A DNA stretch of 9,459 bases from Armatimonadota bacterium (GCA_016198805.1 JACQHU010000054.1:1-9459), one strand, 5' to 3'. Shown: positions 1 to 6,592, counted from the first letter of the stretch. Program-made: numbers and translations. The notes: generated from the letters alone by a model not told the origin.

Positions 1-61
1 GACCGGAGACGCCCCGGCACCACACAACGGAGACGAAGCACAGCGAAAGACACCACCATGA

Positions 62-276
62 CTTGACTCGGCCAGCCGCTTCATAGCGGTGTACGTGATG
101 GAATCACGAGACTTCGGTTCAGAAACTGGGTGGCTCGGCGAAGCGCGCTGCGTACAATGATACGGGCATCCGGGAACCGTGGCCGAACCTTCAATGGTGC
201 TGGTGAGCCCGTTGTCATAGCGTGGCCCATGGGATGCTACGGCGACAACAGTGGTGACACGCGTCTCCGCGCGTGA
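62..276 (+). ncRNA. candidate IS110 bridge RNA (structured leader)
   Basis: No reading frame runs through this stretch, and it is visibly less GC-rich than its surroundings. Stems found by eye: CCGC/GCGG (76-79 with 86-89); CGTGAT/ATCACG (94-99 with 103-108, 3-base loop); CTTCG/CGAAG (112-116 with 139-143) around a 22-base loop; ATGA plus ACGGGC (157-160, 162-167) with GCCCGT plus TCAT (207-212, 215-218) around a 39-base loop; TAGCGT/ATGCTA with one G-T pair (218-223 with 234-239); CACGCG/CGCGTG (258-263 with 270-275). IS110-group elements encode a bridge RNA in this position, with a small 5' hairpin followed by two large loops that pair with target and donor DNA. The order small hairpin, large loop, larger loop resembles that plan. 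The RNA ends and the loop assignment are inferred; no promoter was convincingly seen. Confidence 0.45.
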
Positions 277-340
277 TCCCGTTTAGGAGAATGCCTCTCT
301 GCCGCCTCCCTGTCCCCGGATGCTCCGTCAATCACTCAGT

Positions 341-347
341 AAGGAGG
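341..347 (+). promoter_or_regulatory. ribosome binding site of the IS110 transposase
   Basis: AAGGAGG lies 8 bases before ATG 356. It is a near-perfect Shine-Dalgarno sequence and decides the start: the longer in-frame ATG at 320 has no such site before it, and this site would lie inside its coding region. Confidence 0.75.
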
Positions 348-355
348 AGCATCTG

Positions 356-1522
356 ATGATGCACAATCGGCGTCCTCACCGGAAGAAGCAGGCGTCTGGC
401 CCCTCACTCCTGGAGCGCACGAACCCGAATGCCGCGGGCGTCGATTGCGGTTCCGACGCGCATTACGTCGCCGTCCCCCCCGACCGTGACGCGGCCCCGG
501 TGCGCTCGTTCAAGACCTTCACGATGGATCTCTACCGCCTCGCCGACTGGCTCACGGCCTGCGGCGTCACCACCGTGGCGATGGAATCCACCGGGGTCTA
601 CTGGATCCCCCTCTACGAGATCCTCGAGGCGCGGGGCTTCGACGTGGCCCTCGTCAACGCTCGTCACGTCAAGAACGTCCCTGGCCGCAAGACCGATGTC
701 GTGGACTGCCAGTGGCTCCAGGAGTTGCATAGCGTCGGGTTGCTGCGCGGCAGCTTCCGACCGACCGCCGCCATCGCGGCCCTGCGCGCCTATCTGCGCC
801 ACCGCGAGACGCTGGTGCAGAGCGCCGCCACCCACGTCCAGCGCATGCAGAAGGCGCTGGTCCAGATGAACCTCCAGCTCCCCATCGTGATCAGCGACAT
901 CACCGGCGTCACCGGGCTTCGCATGCTCCGAGACATCATCGCGGGGCATACCGACGCCCATGCCCTCGCGAAGCATCGGGACTACCGTTGTCAGGCCTCG
1001 GAGGCGGAGATCACGGCGGCGCTCACCGGGCATTACCGCCCCGAGCACGTCTTCGTGCTGCAACAAAACCTCGAGCTCTTCGACGCGTATCAGCGCCAGT
1101 TGACCGCGTGCGATGCGGCGATCGAGGCCCACATCCACACGCTGGCCGCCCAGGCGCCCGCGCCCGCCGTCCCGTTGCCCACCCCGCGGACGAGGAAGAA
1201 GCCTCGCGACAATGAGCCGCGCTTCGAGATTCGCACCCCGCTCCACCGCCTGACCGGCGTCGATCTCACCCAGCTCGACGCCATCGGCCCCTACAGCGCC
1301 CTGCGTCTGCTCGCCGAGATTGGCACCGACATGAGCCGCTGGCCCACCGAGAAGCACTTCACGTCCTGGCTGACCCTGGCGCCCCACAACAAAATCTCCG
1401 GAGGCCGACTCCTCAGCTCCAAGACTCAGCCCTCCGCCAATCGCGCCGCGGCGATCCTGCGCATGGCGGCCATGAGCCTCGGACGCACCGAGACCGCGCT
1501 CGGCGCCTTCTATCGACGCTAG
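356..1522 (+). CDS. IS110-family transposase, C-terminally truncated by TAG
   Basis: This is a DEDD-type DNA transposase/recombinase that moves its IS through an RNA-guided reaction. As read from ATG 356 it has 388 residues. The N-terminal RuvC-like domain carries the acidic residues D30 (VDCGSD), E77 (AMESTGVYW), D114 and D117 (KTDVVDCQWL). A helical middle section follows. The C-terminal Tnp20 domain has the family's GPYSALRLLAEIG helix-hairpin segment and the nucleophile Ser348 in ISGG. All catalytic residues are present. The frame stops at TAG 1520-1522 just after the AFYRR motif, where relatives continue for roughly 60 more residues. Those residues are still encoded in the same frame downstream, so the stop looks like a single-base nonsense change, for example from a Leu codon. 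The family call is firm; activity of the truncated product is doubtful. Confidence 0.9.
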   Translation: MMHNRRPHRKKQASGPSLLERTNPNAAGVDCGSDAHYVAVPPDRDAAPVRSFKTFTMDLYRLADWLTACGVTTVAMESTGVYWIPLYEILEARGFDVALVNARHVKNVPGRKTDVVDCQWLQELHSVGLLRGSFRPTAAIAALRAYLRHRETLVQSAATHVQRMQKALVQMNLQLPIVISDITGVTGLRMLRDIIAGHTDAHALAKHRDYRCQASEAEITAALTGHYRPEHVFVLQQNLELFDAYQRQLTACDAAIEAHIHTLAAQAPAPAVPLPTPRTRKKPRDNEPRFEIRTPLHRLTGVDLTQLDAIGPYSALRLLAEIGTDMSRWPTEKHFTSWLTLAPHNKISGGRLLSSKTQPSANRAAAILRMAAMSLGRTETALGAFYRR

Positions 1523-1708
1523 GCCTACCGGGTGGGCAAGGCCAAAGCGATCACCGCGACCGCCCGCAAGCTCGCGATCCTCGTCTACCGCACGCTCAAG
1601 GATGGTCTGCTGTACCAGGATCCGGGGGCCGCCGCGTACGACGCCCAGCACCGCCTGCGCGTCATTCGCCGCTTGCGTCAGCGCGCCGCCAATCTCGGCT
1701 TTGCCCTC
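1523..1708 (+). pseudogene. detached C-terminal tail of the IS110 transposase
   Basis: Read in the same frame as the transposase, immediately after the TAG, this stretch encodes the usual end of an IS110 protein: AKAITATARKLAILVYR, then a segment with GLLYQDPG, then RLRVIRRLRQRAANLGF. IS110 relatives show the same order, K-A-hydrophobic-A-R-K-L-A-hydrophobic-Y followed by a YxDPG-like motif and a basic helix ending LGF. There is no ribosome binding site before the GTG at 1532, so separate translation is unlikely. No stop codon separates it from the MFS remnant that follows. Confidence 0.75.
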
Positions 1709-2002
1709 ATCGGCGGGCTATTGGTGACCATGATGGTGCCGGTCTACAATATCAATCAGGTCAGCCTTCGGCAGGCGATCGTGCCCCTGCGCCTGCAGGG
1801 CCGCATGAACGCCACCATGCGGTTCATCGTCTGGGGAACGATGCCGCTGGGAGGACTGGTCGGCGGCGGGCTCGGCCAGGTGTTAGGGTTGCGCCCGGCC
1901 ATTGCGCTGGCCGCGGCGGGAGGGCTGCTGGCATTCCTCTGGGTGCTCCGGTCACCCGTGCGGACGCTGACCCGCGAGCCTGCCCCGGAGGCGGCAGGGT
2001 GA
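1709..2002 (+). pseudogene. 3' remnant of an MFS transporter gene, fused to the IS tail
   Basis: The frame after the transposase tail encodes about 97 residues typical of the last part of a major facilitator transporter of the EntS-like efflux type: a hydrophobic segment ending PVYNINQVSLRQAI, the cytoplasmic motif LQGRMNATMRF, then GTMPLGGLVGGGLGQVLGLR and a final membrane helix before a charged tail and TGA at 2000-2002. About two to three membrane segments remain of the usual twelve, so the N-terminal part is lost. It is in frame with the transposase tail but cut off from it by the TAG. The missing half is not visible to the left of the IS inside this window. It belongs to a different MFS subfamily from the intact transporter at 5221-6459. 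The exact junction is uncertain by about 20 bases. Confidence 0.75.
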
Positions 2003-2090
2003 TGCGCTCCGGGCAAATGCTGATCCTCGCCGGAGCTGCTGGTCGAGATCGAGGCGGATCAAAGGATTTGCCTGCCCCGCGCCGAACCAT

Positions 2091-2114
2091 CTGCGGGCCT
2101 TTCCCTGCGGGCCT
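2091..2114. repeat. 10-base direct repeat upstream of the amidotransferase gene
   Basis: CTGCGGGCCT occurs at 2091-2100 and again at 2105-2114, 14 bases start to start, in the 161-base gap (2003-2163) before the glutamine amidotransferase gene. It could be a regulator half-site pair or chance in GC-rich DNA. I see no clear promoter or terminator in the rest of the gap. Confidence 0.3.
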
Positions 2115-2163
2115 CTGAGGTGAGGCTCAACAGGGGCGGCAGGAAGGCTATGAGGAGGCGAAG

Positions 2164-3027
2164 ATGGCCATCCGGCTGTGCGTGATCAATGGCTATCCGG
2201 CCAGGAACCGGGAGGTGCTCGCCCGCGCCGGCCACTGCAGCGCCGATGAGCTCTACATCCGCGTGTTCAGGGTGCTCGCGCCGGACGCGCACCTCGACGC
2301 CCTCTTCCTGGCTGATCTGGACGTGCCGCTGCCCGACCAGGCGTGGATCGAGCGGTACGACGGCTTCCTCTGGACCGGCTCGAACCTGACGATCTACGAG
2401 GACGATCCCCGGGTGACCAGGCAGATCGACTTCTGCCGGAGGATCTTCACGGTGGGCCGGCCGCAGTGGGGGAGCTGCTGGGGTATCCAGCTGGCAGCCG
2501 CGGCGGCCGGTGGCGAGGTGCGCAAGAACCCCCGCGGGCGCGAGATGATGATCGCCCGCAAGATCCATCTCACGCAGGAGGGCCGGGGGCATCCCATGTA
2601 CGAGGGCAAGCCGGACGTGTTCGATGGGTTCATCTCGCACCTGGACGAAGTGACCCGGTTACCGGACGGCGCCACGCTGCTCGCGACCAACGCGCACACC
2701 CCGGTGCAAGGCCTGGAGGTCCGGCACGCCAACGGGGTCTACTGGGCGACGCAGTACCATCCCGAGTACGAGCTGTCCGAAATGGCCCGCCTCATCGTGG
2801 CCCGCGGCGAGAACCTGATCAAGGAAGGCTTCTTCGCCGACTCGAAGGTAGTAGAGGAGAGGGTCGCGCGCCTGGAGGCGCTGGCGCGCGATCCGTCGCG
2901 GAAGGATCTCCGGTGGGACCTGGCTATCGACGACGACCTGCTGGACGAGCAGATCCGGACATGTGAACTGCGGAACTGGCTGGAGAACCTCGTGGTCCCG
3001 GCCGCGAGGCGTCTGGAACGCGTCTAG
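2164..3027 (+). CDS. type 1 glutamine amidotransferase-like protein
   Basis: The 287-residue protein has a class I (triad) glutamine amidotransferase fold of the GMP-synthase GATase kind. The nucleophile elbow GSCWGIQ places the catalytic Cys at 105, and QYHPEYE supplies His199 and Glu201. This triad hydrolyses glutamine to glutamate and ammonia, or an analogous gamma-glutamyl amide bond. The N-terminus VINGYP and the segment DGFLWTGSNLTIYED (about 67-81) fit the family. A C-terminal extension of about 70 residues, charged and probably helical, follows the domain. No synthase domain is fused or adjacent, so the acceptor and substrate are unknown; cytoplasmic hydrolases of gamma-glutamyl compounds are an alternative. 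The start at ATG 2164 is supported by AGGAGG at 2153-2158, five bases upstream. The gene is monocistronic, converging with the minus-strand operon across a 30-base gap without an obvious terminator. Confidence 0.85.
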   Translation: MAIRLCVINGYPARNREVLARAGHCSADELYIRVFRVLAPDAHLDALFLADLDVPLPDQAWIERYDGFLWTGSNLTIYEDDPRVTRQIDFCRRIFTVGRPQWGSCWGIQLAAAAAGGEVRKNPRGREMMIARKIHLTQEGRGHPMYEGKPDVFDGFISHLDEVTRLPDGATLLATNAHTPVQGLEVRHANGVYWATQYHPEYELSEMARLIVARGENLIKEGFFADSKVVEERVARLEALARDPSRKDLRWDLAIDDDLLDEQIRTCELRNWLENLVVPAARRLERV

Positions 3028-3057
3028 CGGGTTGTGGGGCGGCGACCAGGACGGCGG

Positions 3058-3450
3058 TCAGCGCCGCACGCGACGCGCGGTCCAGGTACCTTCAGACGCC
3101 GAGCCGAAGGCGTACGTTCCCTGGGCCATCTCCTGATTCACGTGTCCGTCAAAGGTGAGGACCACCAGCTTCTCCCGCAGGACGCCCCAGCGCACCCGCT
3201 GGCCTTCGACGACCCCATTGATCTGCGCATAGGGGAGCCAGTCCAGGCTCAGCGAGATACTCCCGCCGATCGTCTTTCCCCGCTGCTGAACATCCACCCG
3301 GAAGGTGCCCGTGGACTGACGGTCCGCGCTGGTCCAGGTGCCTTCCCACACGCCGGCCACGTCAGCGGCGCGCGGGCCGCAGGACGCGGCCAACCAGACC
3401 ACTGCTGCCAGCATCGTCGGCCATAGCCGGCGTCGTGCGTTCATCCTCAT
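3058..3450 (-). CDS. small exported or lipoprotein-like protein, function unknown
   Basis: I do not recognise a named family for this 130-residue protein. The N-terminus has a basic segment (NARRR), a hydrophobic core (LWPTMLAAVVWLAA) and then SC at 23-24, which could be a weak lipobox (AASC lacks the usual Leu at -3). Signal peptidase I cleavage near PRAAD is the alternative. The mature part is rich in alternating hydrophobic and polar residues with repeated G-x-W/G-x-V turns (VAGVWEGTW near its start, EGTWTARR at its end), suggesting a small beta-barrel or lipocalin-like sandwich. ATG 3450 is used here; ATG 3444 is possible. It begins 3 bases after the stop of the PHP gene, so it is the last gene of the leftward operon. 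Confidence 0.7.
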   Translation of the reverse strand: MRMNARRRLWPTMLAAVVWLAASCGPRAADVAGVWEGTWTSADRQSTGTFRVDVQQRGKTIGGSISLSLDWLPYAQINGVVEGQRVRWGVLREKLVVLTFDGHVNQEMAQGTYAFGSASEGTWTARRVRR

Positions 3451-3453
3451 GGT

Positions 3454-4290
3454 TCAAGAACGTTCCACGCGCCAGCCGTCGTCGCGCAGTACAGCAAGTG
3501 AGGTGCAGGCGACCTCGCGCAGCAGCGCCTCGGCCTCCGCATGGAAATCGGTGACGCGTACGGGGGCATGCGCGTCGGTGGTGACCACCAGCGGGATGCC
3601 CAGTTCCAGGCAGCGCCGCAGGATCCACGGGCTGGGATAGGGACTGCGGACGGCGTTCCGCCAGCCGATCGTGTTCAACTCCACGATGAGCCCGGCACGG
3701 GCGCAGGCCTGCAGCGCCGCCTCGACCTCCCGCCGGTACCAGGATTCATCCTCTCGGAAGTAGCGCTGGTCTTTGTTCCACTTCTTGACCCTGTCGATGT
3801 GTCCGACGATCGCCGGGCGTCCCCAGGCGGCCATGCTGCGAATGCGCTCGTAGTACGCGCCCACCAACTGCCGGATGTCGCTTGCGAAGTACCGGCGCAG
3901 CCCGTTCTCGAAGCGGCGCCGGGTGAGGTCGAAGGCCCACGGCAAACCGCGCTCGTCTTCGCCGATAAAATGGACGGAGCCGATCAGGTAATCGAAGGGG
4001 AAGGAGGCGACGATCGACCACAGTTCCTCGTGGCGCTCGGGAATGTAGTCGAACTCCAGGCTGAGGTGGATGCGCAGTCGCCTCCGGTACGCCTCCTCGA
4101 GGTGTGCGATTTCCGCACAGTACGCCGGCAGGCGCTCGGCGCGCATGGCTGCCTCGTCGGGGAAGTTCAGCGGCGAGTGGCTGGAGACGCCCATTGCCTC
4201 CAGGCCGGCGTTCAGTGCTACCTCGACGTAGTCGGCGATCTCCCCGCGGCCGTCGCAGAACCGGTTGTGCGTGTGGTAGGAGGTCTTCAC
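3454..4290 (-). CDS. PHP-domain histidinol-phosphatase-like phosphoesterase
   Basis: The 278-residue protein has the PHP metal-dependent phosphoesterase fold and the length of HisJ/HisK-type histidinol-phosphatases, which turn L-histidinol phosphate into histidinol. The expected metal ligands are visible in order: H6 and H8 (YHTH), D13 (FCDG), H38 (SSHSP), E79 (LEFDYIP), H107 (GSVHF), H164 (GHIDR), D239 and H241 (TDAHAP). The start is GTG (complement of 4288-4290). Its first bases overlap the TGA of the upstream gene by four (GTGA), so translation is probably coupled. No other histidine biosynthesis gene is in the window, so the real substrate may be another phosphate monoester. The fold and catalytic chemistry are firm; the histidinol assignment is moderate. 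Confidence 0.85.
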   Translation of the reverse strand: MKTSYHTHNRFCDGRGEIADYVEVALNAGLEAMGVSSHSPLNFPDEAAMRAERLPAYCAEIAHLEEAYRRRLRIHLSLEFDYIPERHEELWSIVASFPFDYLIGSVHFIGEDERGLPWAFDLTRRRFENGLRRYFASDIRQLVGAYYERIRSMAAWGRPAIVGHIDRVKKWNKDQRYFREDESWYRREVEAALQACARAGLIVELNTIGWRNAVRSPYPSPWILRRCLELGIPLVVTTDAHAPVRVTDFHAEAEALLREVACTSLAVLRDDGWRVERS

Positions 4291-5186
4291 GGGCGCTCGG
4301 CGCCCTCGACGTCGAGGGGCCCTGGGCCTGCGCGGACCAGCTGGGCCAGGATCTCCAGGCCCCGGACGATGCGGGGGCCCGGCCGGTTGAAGTACGCGCT
4401 GGCGTCGGTGAGGAATACCCGCCCGGCCCGCACCGCCGGCAGGTCCTGCCAGCCGGGGCGCGCGGTGAGCAGGTAGATCTCAGCTCGGGTGCGCGCAATG
4501 TCGAAGCCGCACGGCATGACGACGACGGCCTCCGGCGCGTAGGCGCGCAGGGTGTCCCACTCGATCACGTACGAATCCTTGCCCTGACGGCCGAGCCCGT
4601 CGACCCCGCCCGCCAGGTCGACCATCTGCGGCACCCAGTGCCCGGCGACGAAGATCGGGTCCAGCCACTCAACGCAGGCCACTCGCGGCCTGGGCCATGG
4701 TGCAGGAAGCGCGCGCACGCGTTCGATCCGCGCCCGGAGTCCGGCCACCAGGATCTCAGCGGCAGCCTCGGCCCCAGTCAGACGGCCGACCTCCAGGATC
4801 GTCTCCAGGATATCCCCCAGGCTGTGCGGCTCGAGGGAGACGATCTTCGTCCGCCCTTCCAGCACCCGTGCGGCCTGCCGCACCTCCCCAAACGACGGCG
4901 CGCACACCCGACAGAGTTCCTGGGTAAGGATCAGATCGGGCGCCAGTGCCGCCAGGGCCACCGCGTCCAGGTGGTAGACGCTCTTCCCCGTGTGAACCTG
5001 CTGGCGGATGGTGCTGTCAATCTCCCCACTGGGCATCTGGCCGGTGACGATGGTCTCACTCAGCACTTGCCGGTCGAGAATCTCCGGCGGGTAGTCACAG
5101 TCATGCGAGACGCCCACCAGGGCGTCGGCCAGACCGAGTGCGCAGACGATCTCGGTGGCGCTGGGCAGAAGGGTGACGATCTTCAC
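4287..5186 (-). CDS. cobalamin-binding-type (BtuF/COG0614-like) protein without signal peptide
   Basis: The 299-residue protein belongs to the periplasmic-binding-protein superfamily that carries vitamin B12 or iron complexes (BtuF/FhuD-like). It starts directly with the first beta strand (KIVTLLPSATEIVCALGL) and has no signal peptide or lipobox, so it is expected in the cytoplasm. Conserved landmarks of this signal-less branch are SHDCDYP (27-33), TQELCRVCAPS with a CxxC at 92-95, EWLDP (173-177), AGHW (181-184), MPCGFD (224-229) and RPGPR (268-272). No BtuC-like permease or BtuD-like ATPase is nearby; the flanking genes are an MFS transporter 34 bases upstream and a PHP enzyme overlapping downstream. 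A role in uptake is therefore not supported by context. Cobalamin binding is inferred from family naming only. The start is GTG 5186 with a weak, distant ribosome site. Confidence 0.82.
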   Translation of the reverse strand: MKIVTLLPSATEIVCALGLADALVGVSHDCDYPPEILDRQVLSETIVTGQMPSGEIDSTIRQQVHTGKSVYHLDAVALAALAPDLILTQELCRVCAPSFGEVRQAARVLEGRTKIVSLEPHSLGDILETILEVGRLTGAEAAAEILVAGLRARIERVRALPAPWPRPRVACVEWLDPIFVAGHWVPQMVDLAGGVDGLGRQGKDSYVIEWDTLRAYAPEAVVVMPCGFDIARTRAEIYLLTARPGWQDLPAVRAGRVFLTDASAYFNRPGPRIVRGLEILAQLVRAGPGPLDVEGAERP

Positions 5187-5220
5187 AGGCAGGCGGCGCT
5201 CCCTGGGCGTGCGGCGGCGG

Positions 5221-6459
5221 TCATCGCCGCTCTTCCGGCGGCCGGACGCTGCGGAACATCGCGAGCAACAACAGATCGTACACGATTTTCATCCCCCCGC
5301 CCACCAGAAACGGGACCCCCAGCCCGACGACCTGCATGGCCACCCCGGAGATCACCGGCGTGATGGCCTGTGAAACAGTCCGCACGATATTGGTCACGCC
5401 CGTGGCGGCGATCCGTTCCTCCGGGTCGACCACCGCCACCACGTACGACTGCCGTGTGGGGACATCCATCTGGGAGAGGGCGTGTCGCGCCAGGAGCAGG
5501 GCGATGGCCCAGGGCAATGACGACGCCAGCGGAATCGCCATCAGCAGTATGTTCGACGGCAGGTGCGAGAAGACCATAGTATTGATCAGGCCGATCCGCT
5601 CGGCCAGTCGGCCGGCGGCGTAGAACGAAGCCGCCTGCAGGAGGCCGACCCCCAGGAAGATCGGGCCCAGGACCTCAGGGCCCACGCCCCATCGCAGGTG
5701 AAAGTAGAAAGCGATCAGGCTCTGGATCACCAGGCCGCCGGCCAGATGGTCGATGGCGAACAGGCCTGAGAGTTTGAGGATAATTCCGCGGGACCGGCGC
5801 AGGCCGGTGCGGACGCCCGGGTCGGCCGCGGCCTCGACGCCAGGGCTGAGCCGCGCAAAAAGCCAGAGGGCGACGAGGGCCATGGCCCCATAGGTCAGGA
5901 ACATCGTCTTGAATGCCGTTGGCGCGTCCAGGCCCAGCCCGCGCTGGAGAAGAGCCGGCGTCCCCGCGAACAGCGCGCCCAGGGAGCCGGCCAGCGCGCC
6001 CAGCAGGTTATAGTACGAGAACAGCCGGGTCCGCCGCTCCGCCGGGCAGGTCTGCGGCAGGATCGCCTGCTCCAGCGACAGGAAGGGCCCCACCTCGCCG
6101 GAGGTCGCCCCCACCGTCCCCGTCAGCGACGCCAGGATGAGGATGGGGTAGGCCGTGGTGAAGGCGAAGGCCGCGCCGCTGCCGGCCATGAAGAGGGCCG
6201 ATAGTTGCAGCATCCGCCGGCGGCCGTACCGGTCGGCGGTGGCTGTAAAGAGGGCCGTCAGCGCCGCCGAGCCCAGCAGGGTGGCGGTCAGGACCAGCCC
6301 CACCTGGCCCGGCGTGAACCCGGCCTGCTTCAGGTACACCCCCAGCAAGACGGACTGGAACCCGTAGGCAAAGGTGCGGACCGCCCGCGCCCCGAGGATC
6401 AGCTGGCCGTCCGGCGAGACCCAGGAGGGAGCGCCGAGGGCCCGTACCGAAGTCAGCAC
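5221..6459 (-). CDS. major facilitator superfamily (MFS) transporter
   Basis: The 412-residue inner-membrane protein has about twelve hydrophobic segments in two halves, separated by a loop around 205-225 (SPGVEAAADPGVRTG). The MFS motif A between helices 2 and 3 is clear at 76-82 (DRYGRRR). The second half carries a related cytoplasmic motif, RLAERIG (284-290), and VPTRQSYVVAVVDPEER before helix 10 or 11. It is a secondary transporter, probably drug or metabolite efflux; the substrate cannot be read. The start is GTG 6459, without a good ribosome binding site, so the exact N-terminus is uncertain. It is the first gene of the leftward operon: the next gene starts 34 bases after its stop. It diverges from the ChrB-domain gene, a pairing that could mean a link to oxyanion or metal stress. 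Confidence 0.88.
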   Translation of the reverse strand: MLTSVRALGAPSWVSPDGQLILGARAVRTFAYGFQSVLLGVYLKQAGFTPGQVGLVLTATLLGSAALTALFTATADRYGRRRMLQLSALFMAGSGAAFAFTTAYPILILASLTGTVGATSGEVGPFLSLEQAILPQTCPAERRTRLFSYYNLLGALAGSLGALFAGTPALLQRGLGLDAPTAFKTMFLTYGAMALVALWLFARLSPGVEAAADPGVRTGLRRSRGIILKLSGLFAIDHLAGGLVIQSLIAFYFHLRWGVGPEVLGPIFLGVGLLQAASFYAAGRLAERIGLINTMVFSHLPSNILLMAIPLASSLPWAIALLLARHALSQMDVPTRQSYVVAVVDPEERIAATGVTNIVRTVSQAITPVISGVAMQVVGLGVPFLVGGGMKIVYDLLLLAMFRSVRPPEERR

Positions 6460-6480
6460 ACGGAGGGCTTCGGCGGCCGC

Positions 6481-6544
6481 CCCGGCCCGCCCTGGCAGGG
6501 TCGTCTGGTCAGGTGCCCGGCCCGCCCTGGCGGGCCGTCTGGTC
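6481..6544. repeat. tandem imperfect 29-30-base repeat with palindromic core
   Basis: Two near-identical units occur at 6481-6510 and 6516-6544. Both begin CCCGGCCCGCCCTGGC and end CGTCTGGTC; they differ by one indel and a couple of bases in between. The second unit holds a perfect inverted repeat, GGCCCGCC (6519-6526) and GGCGGGCC (6529-6536), which can form a strong hairpin. The first unit keeps only part of that symmetry. The repeat lies in the divergent region between the MFS gene and the ChrB-domain gene. It could be a regulator-binding array, an RNA hairpin in the ChrB leader, or a dispersed REP-like element. Confidence 0.6.
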
Positions 6545-6578
6545 CGACGCCTGGCCCGGAGGATGTTCGCCTTTCCTC

Positions 6579-6585
6579 AGGAGGG
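6579..6585 (+). promoter_or_regulatory. ribosome binding site of the ChrB-domain gene
   Basis: AGGAGGG lies seven bases before ATG 6593. It fixes the start there, although the open frame extends much further upstream (to 6374) through the divergent repeat region and across the start of the MFS gene, where it has no protein-like content. Confidence 0.8.
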
Positions 6586-6592
6586 ATCCCCG

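Larger units (their letters stand above)
1..1708 (+). mobile_element. IS110-family insertion sequence, left end not resolved
   Basis: The element is defined by its transposase (356-1522, plus an out-of-use tail to about 1708) and a long structured non-coding leader to the left. IS110-family elements lack typical terminal inverted repeats and target duplications, so the ends cannot be read from symmetry. The right end is placed where transposase-tail coding gives way to MFS transporter coding, about 1700-1712. The left end lies in the first bases of the window or outside it, because nothing in 1-60 translates as the upstream part of the broken transporter. A long leader and almost no right-hand non-coding DNA match the IS110 group, in which the guide RNA precedes the gene, rather than the IS1111 group. 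The premature stop suggests that this copy can no longer move by itself. Confidence 0.7.

Noticed and set aside
153..158. TACAAT as a -10 promoter box in the IS leader
   Set aside because: No acceptable -35 box lies 16-18 bases upstream, and the box touches one of the predicted stems.
320..355. Longer transposase N-terminus from ATG 320
   Set aside because: The perfect AAGGAGG at 341-347 would fall inside the coding region, and ATG 356 is correctly spaced from it.
404..1651. 415-codon open frame on the minus strand
   Set aside because: It is antisense to the transposase, rich in R/G/D/E/H codon shadows with no recognisable domain; the plus frame has the conserved catalytic motifs.
3028..3057. 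Bidirectional terminator between convergent genes
   Set aside because: The 30-base gap shows no convincing inverted repeat or T/A runs.
3541..4476. 311-codon open frame on the plus strand
   Set aside because: It is antisense to the PHP gene, which has all its metal ligands.
4104..5363. 419-codon open frame on the plus strand
   Set aside because: It spans parts of three minus-strand genes and has low-complexity R/P/G-rich composition without motifs.
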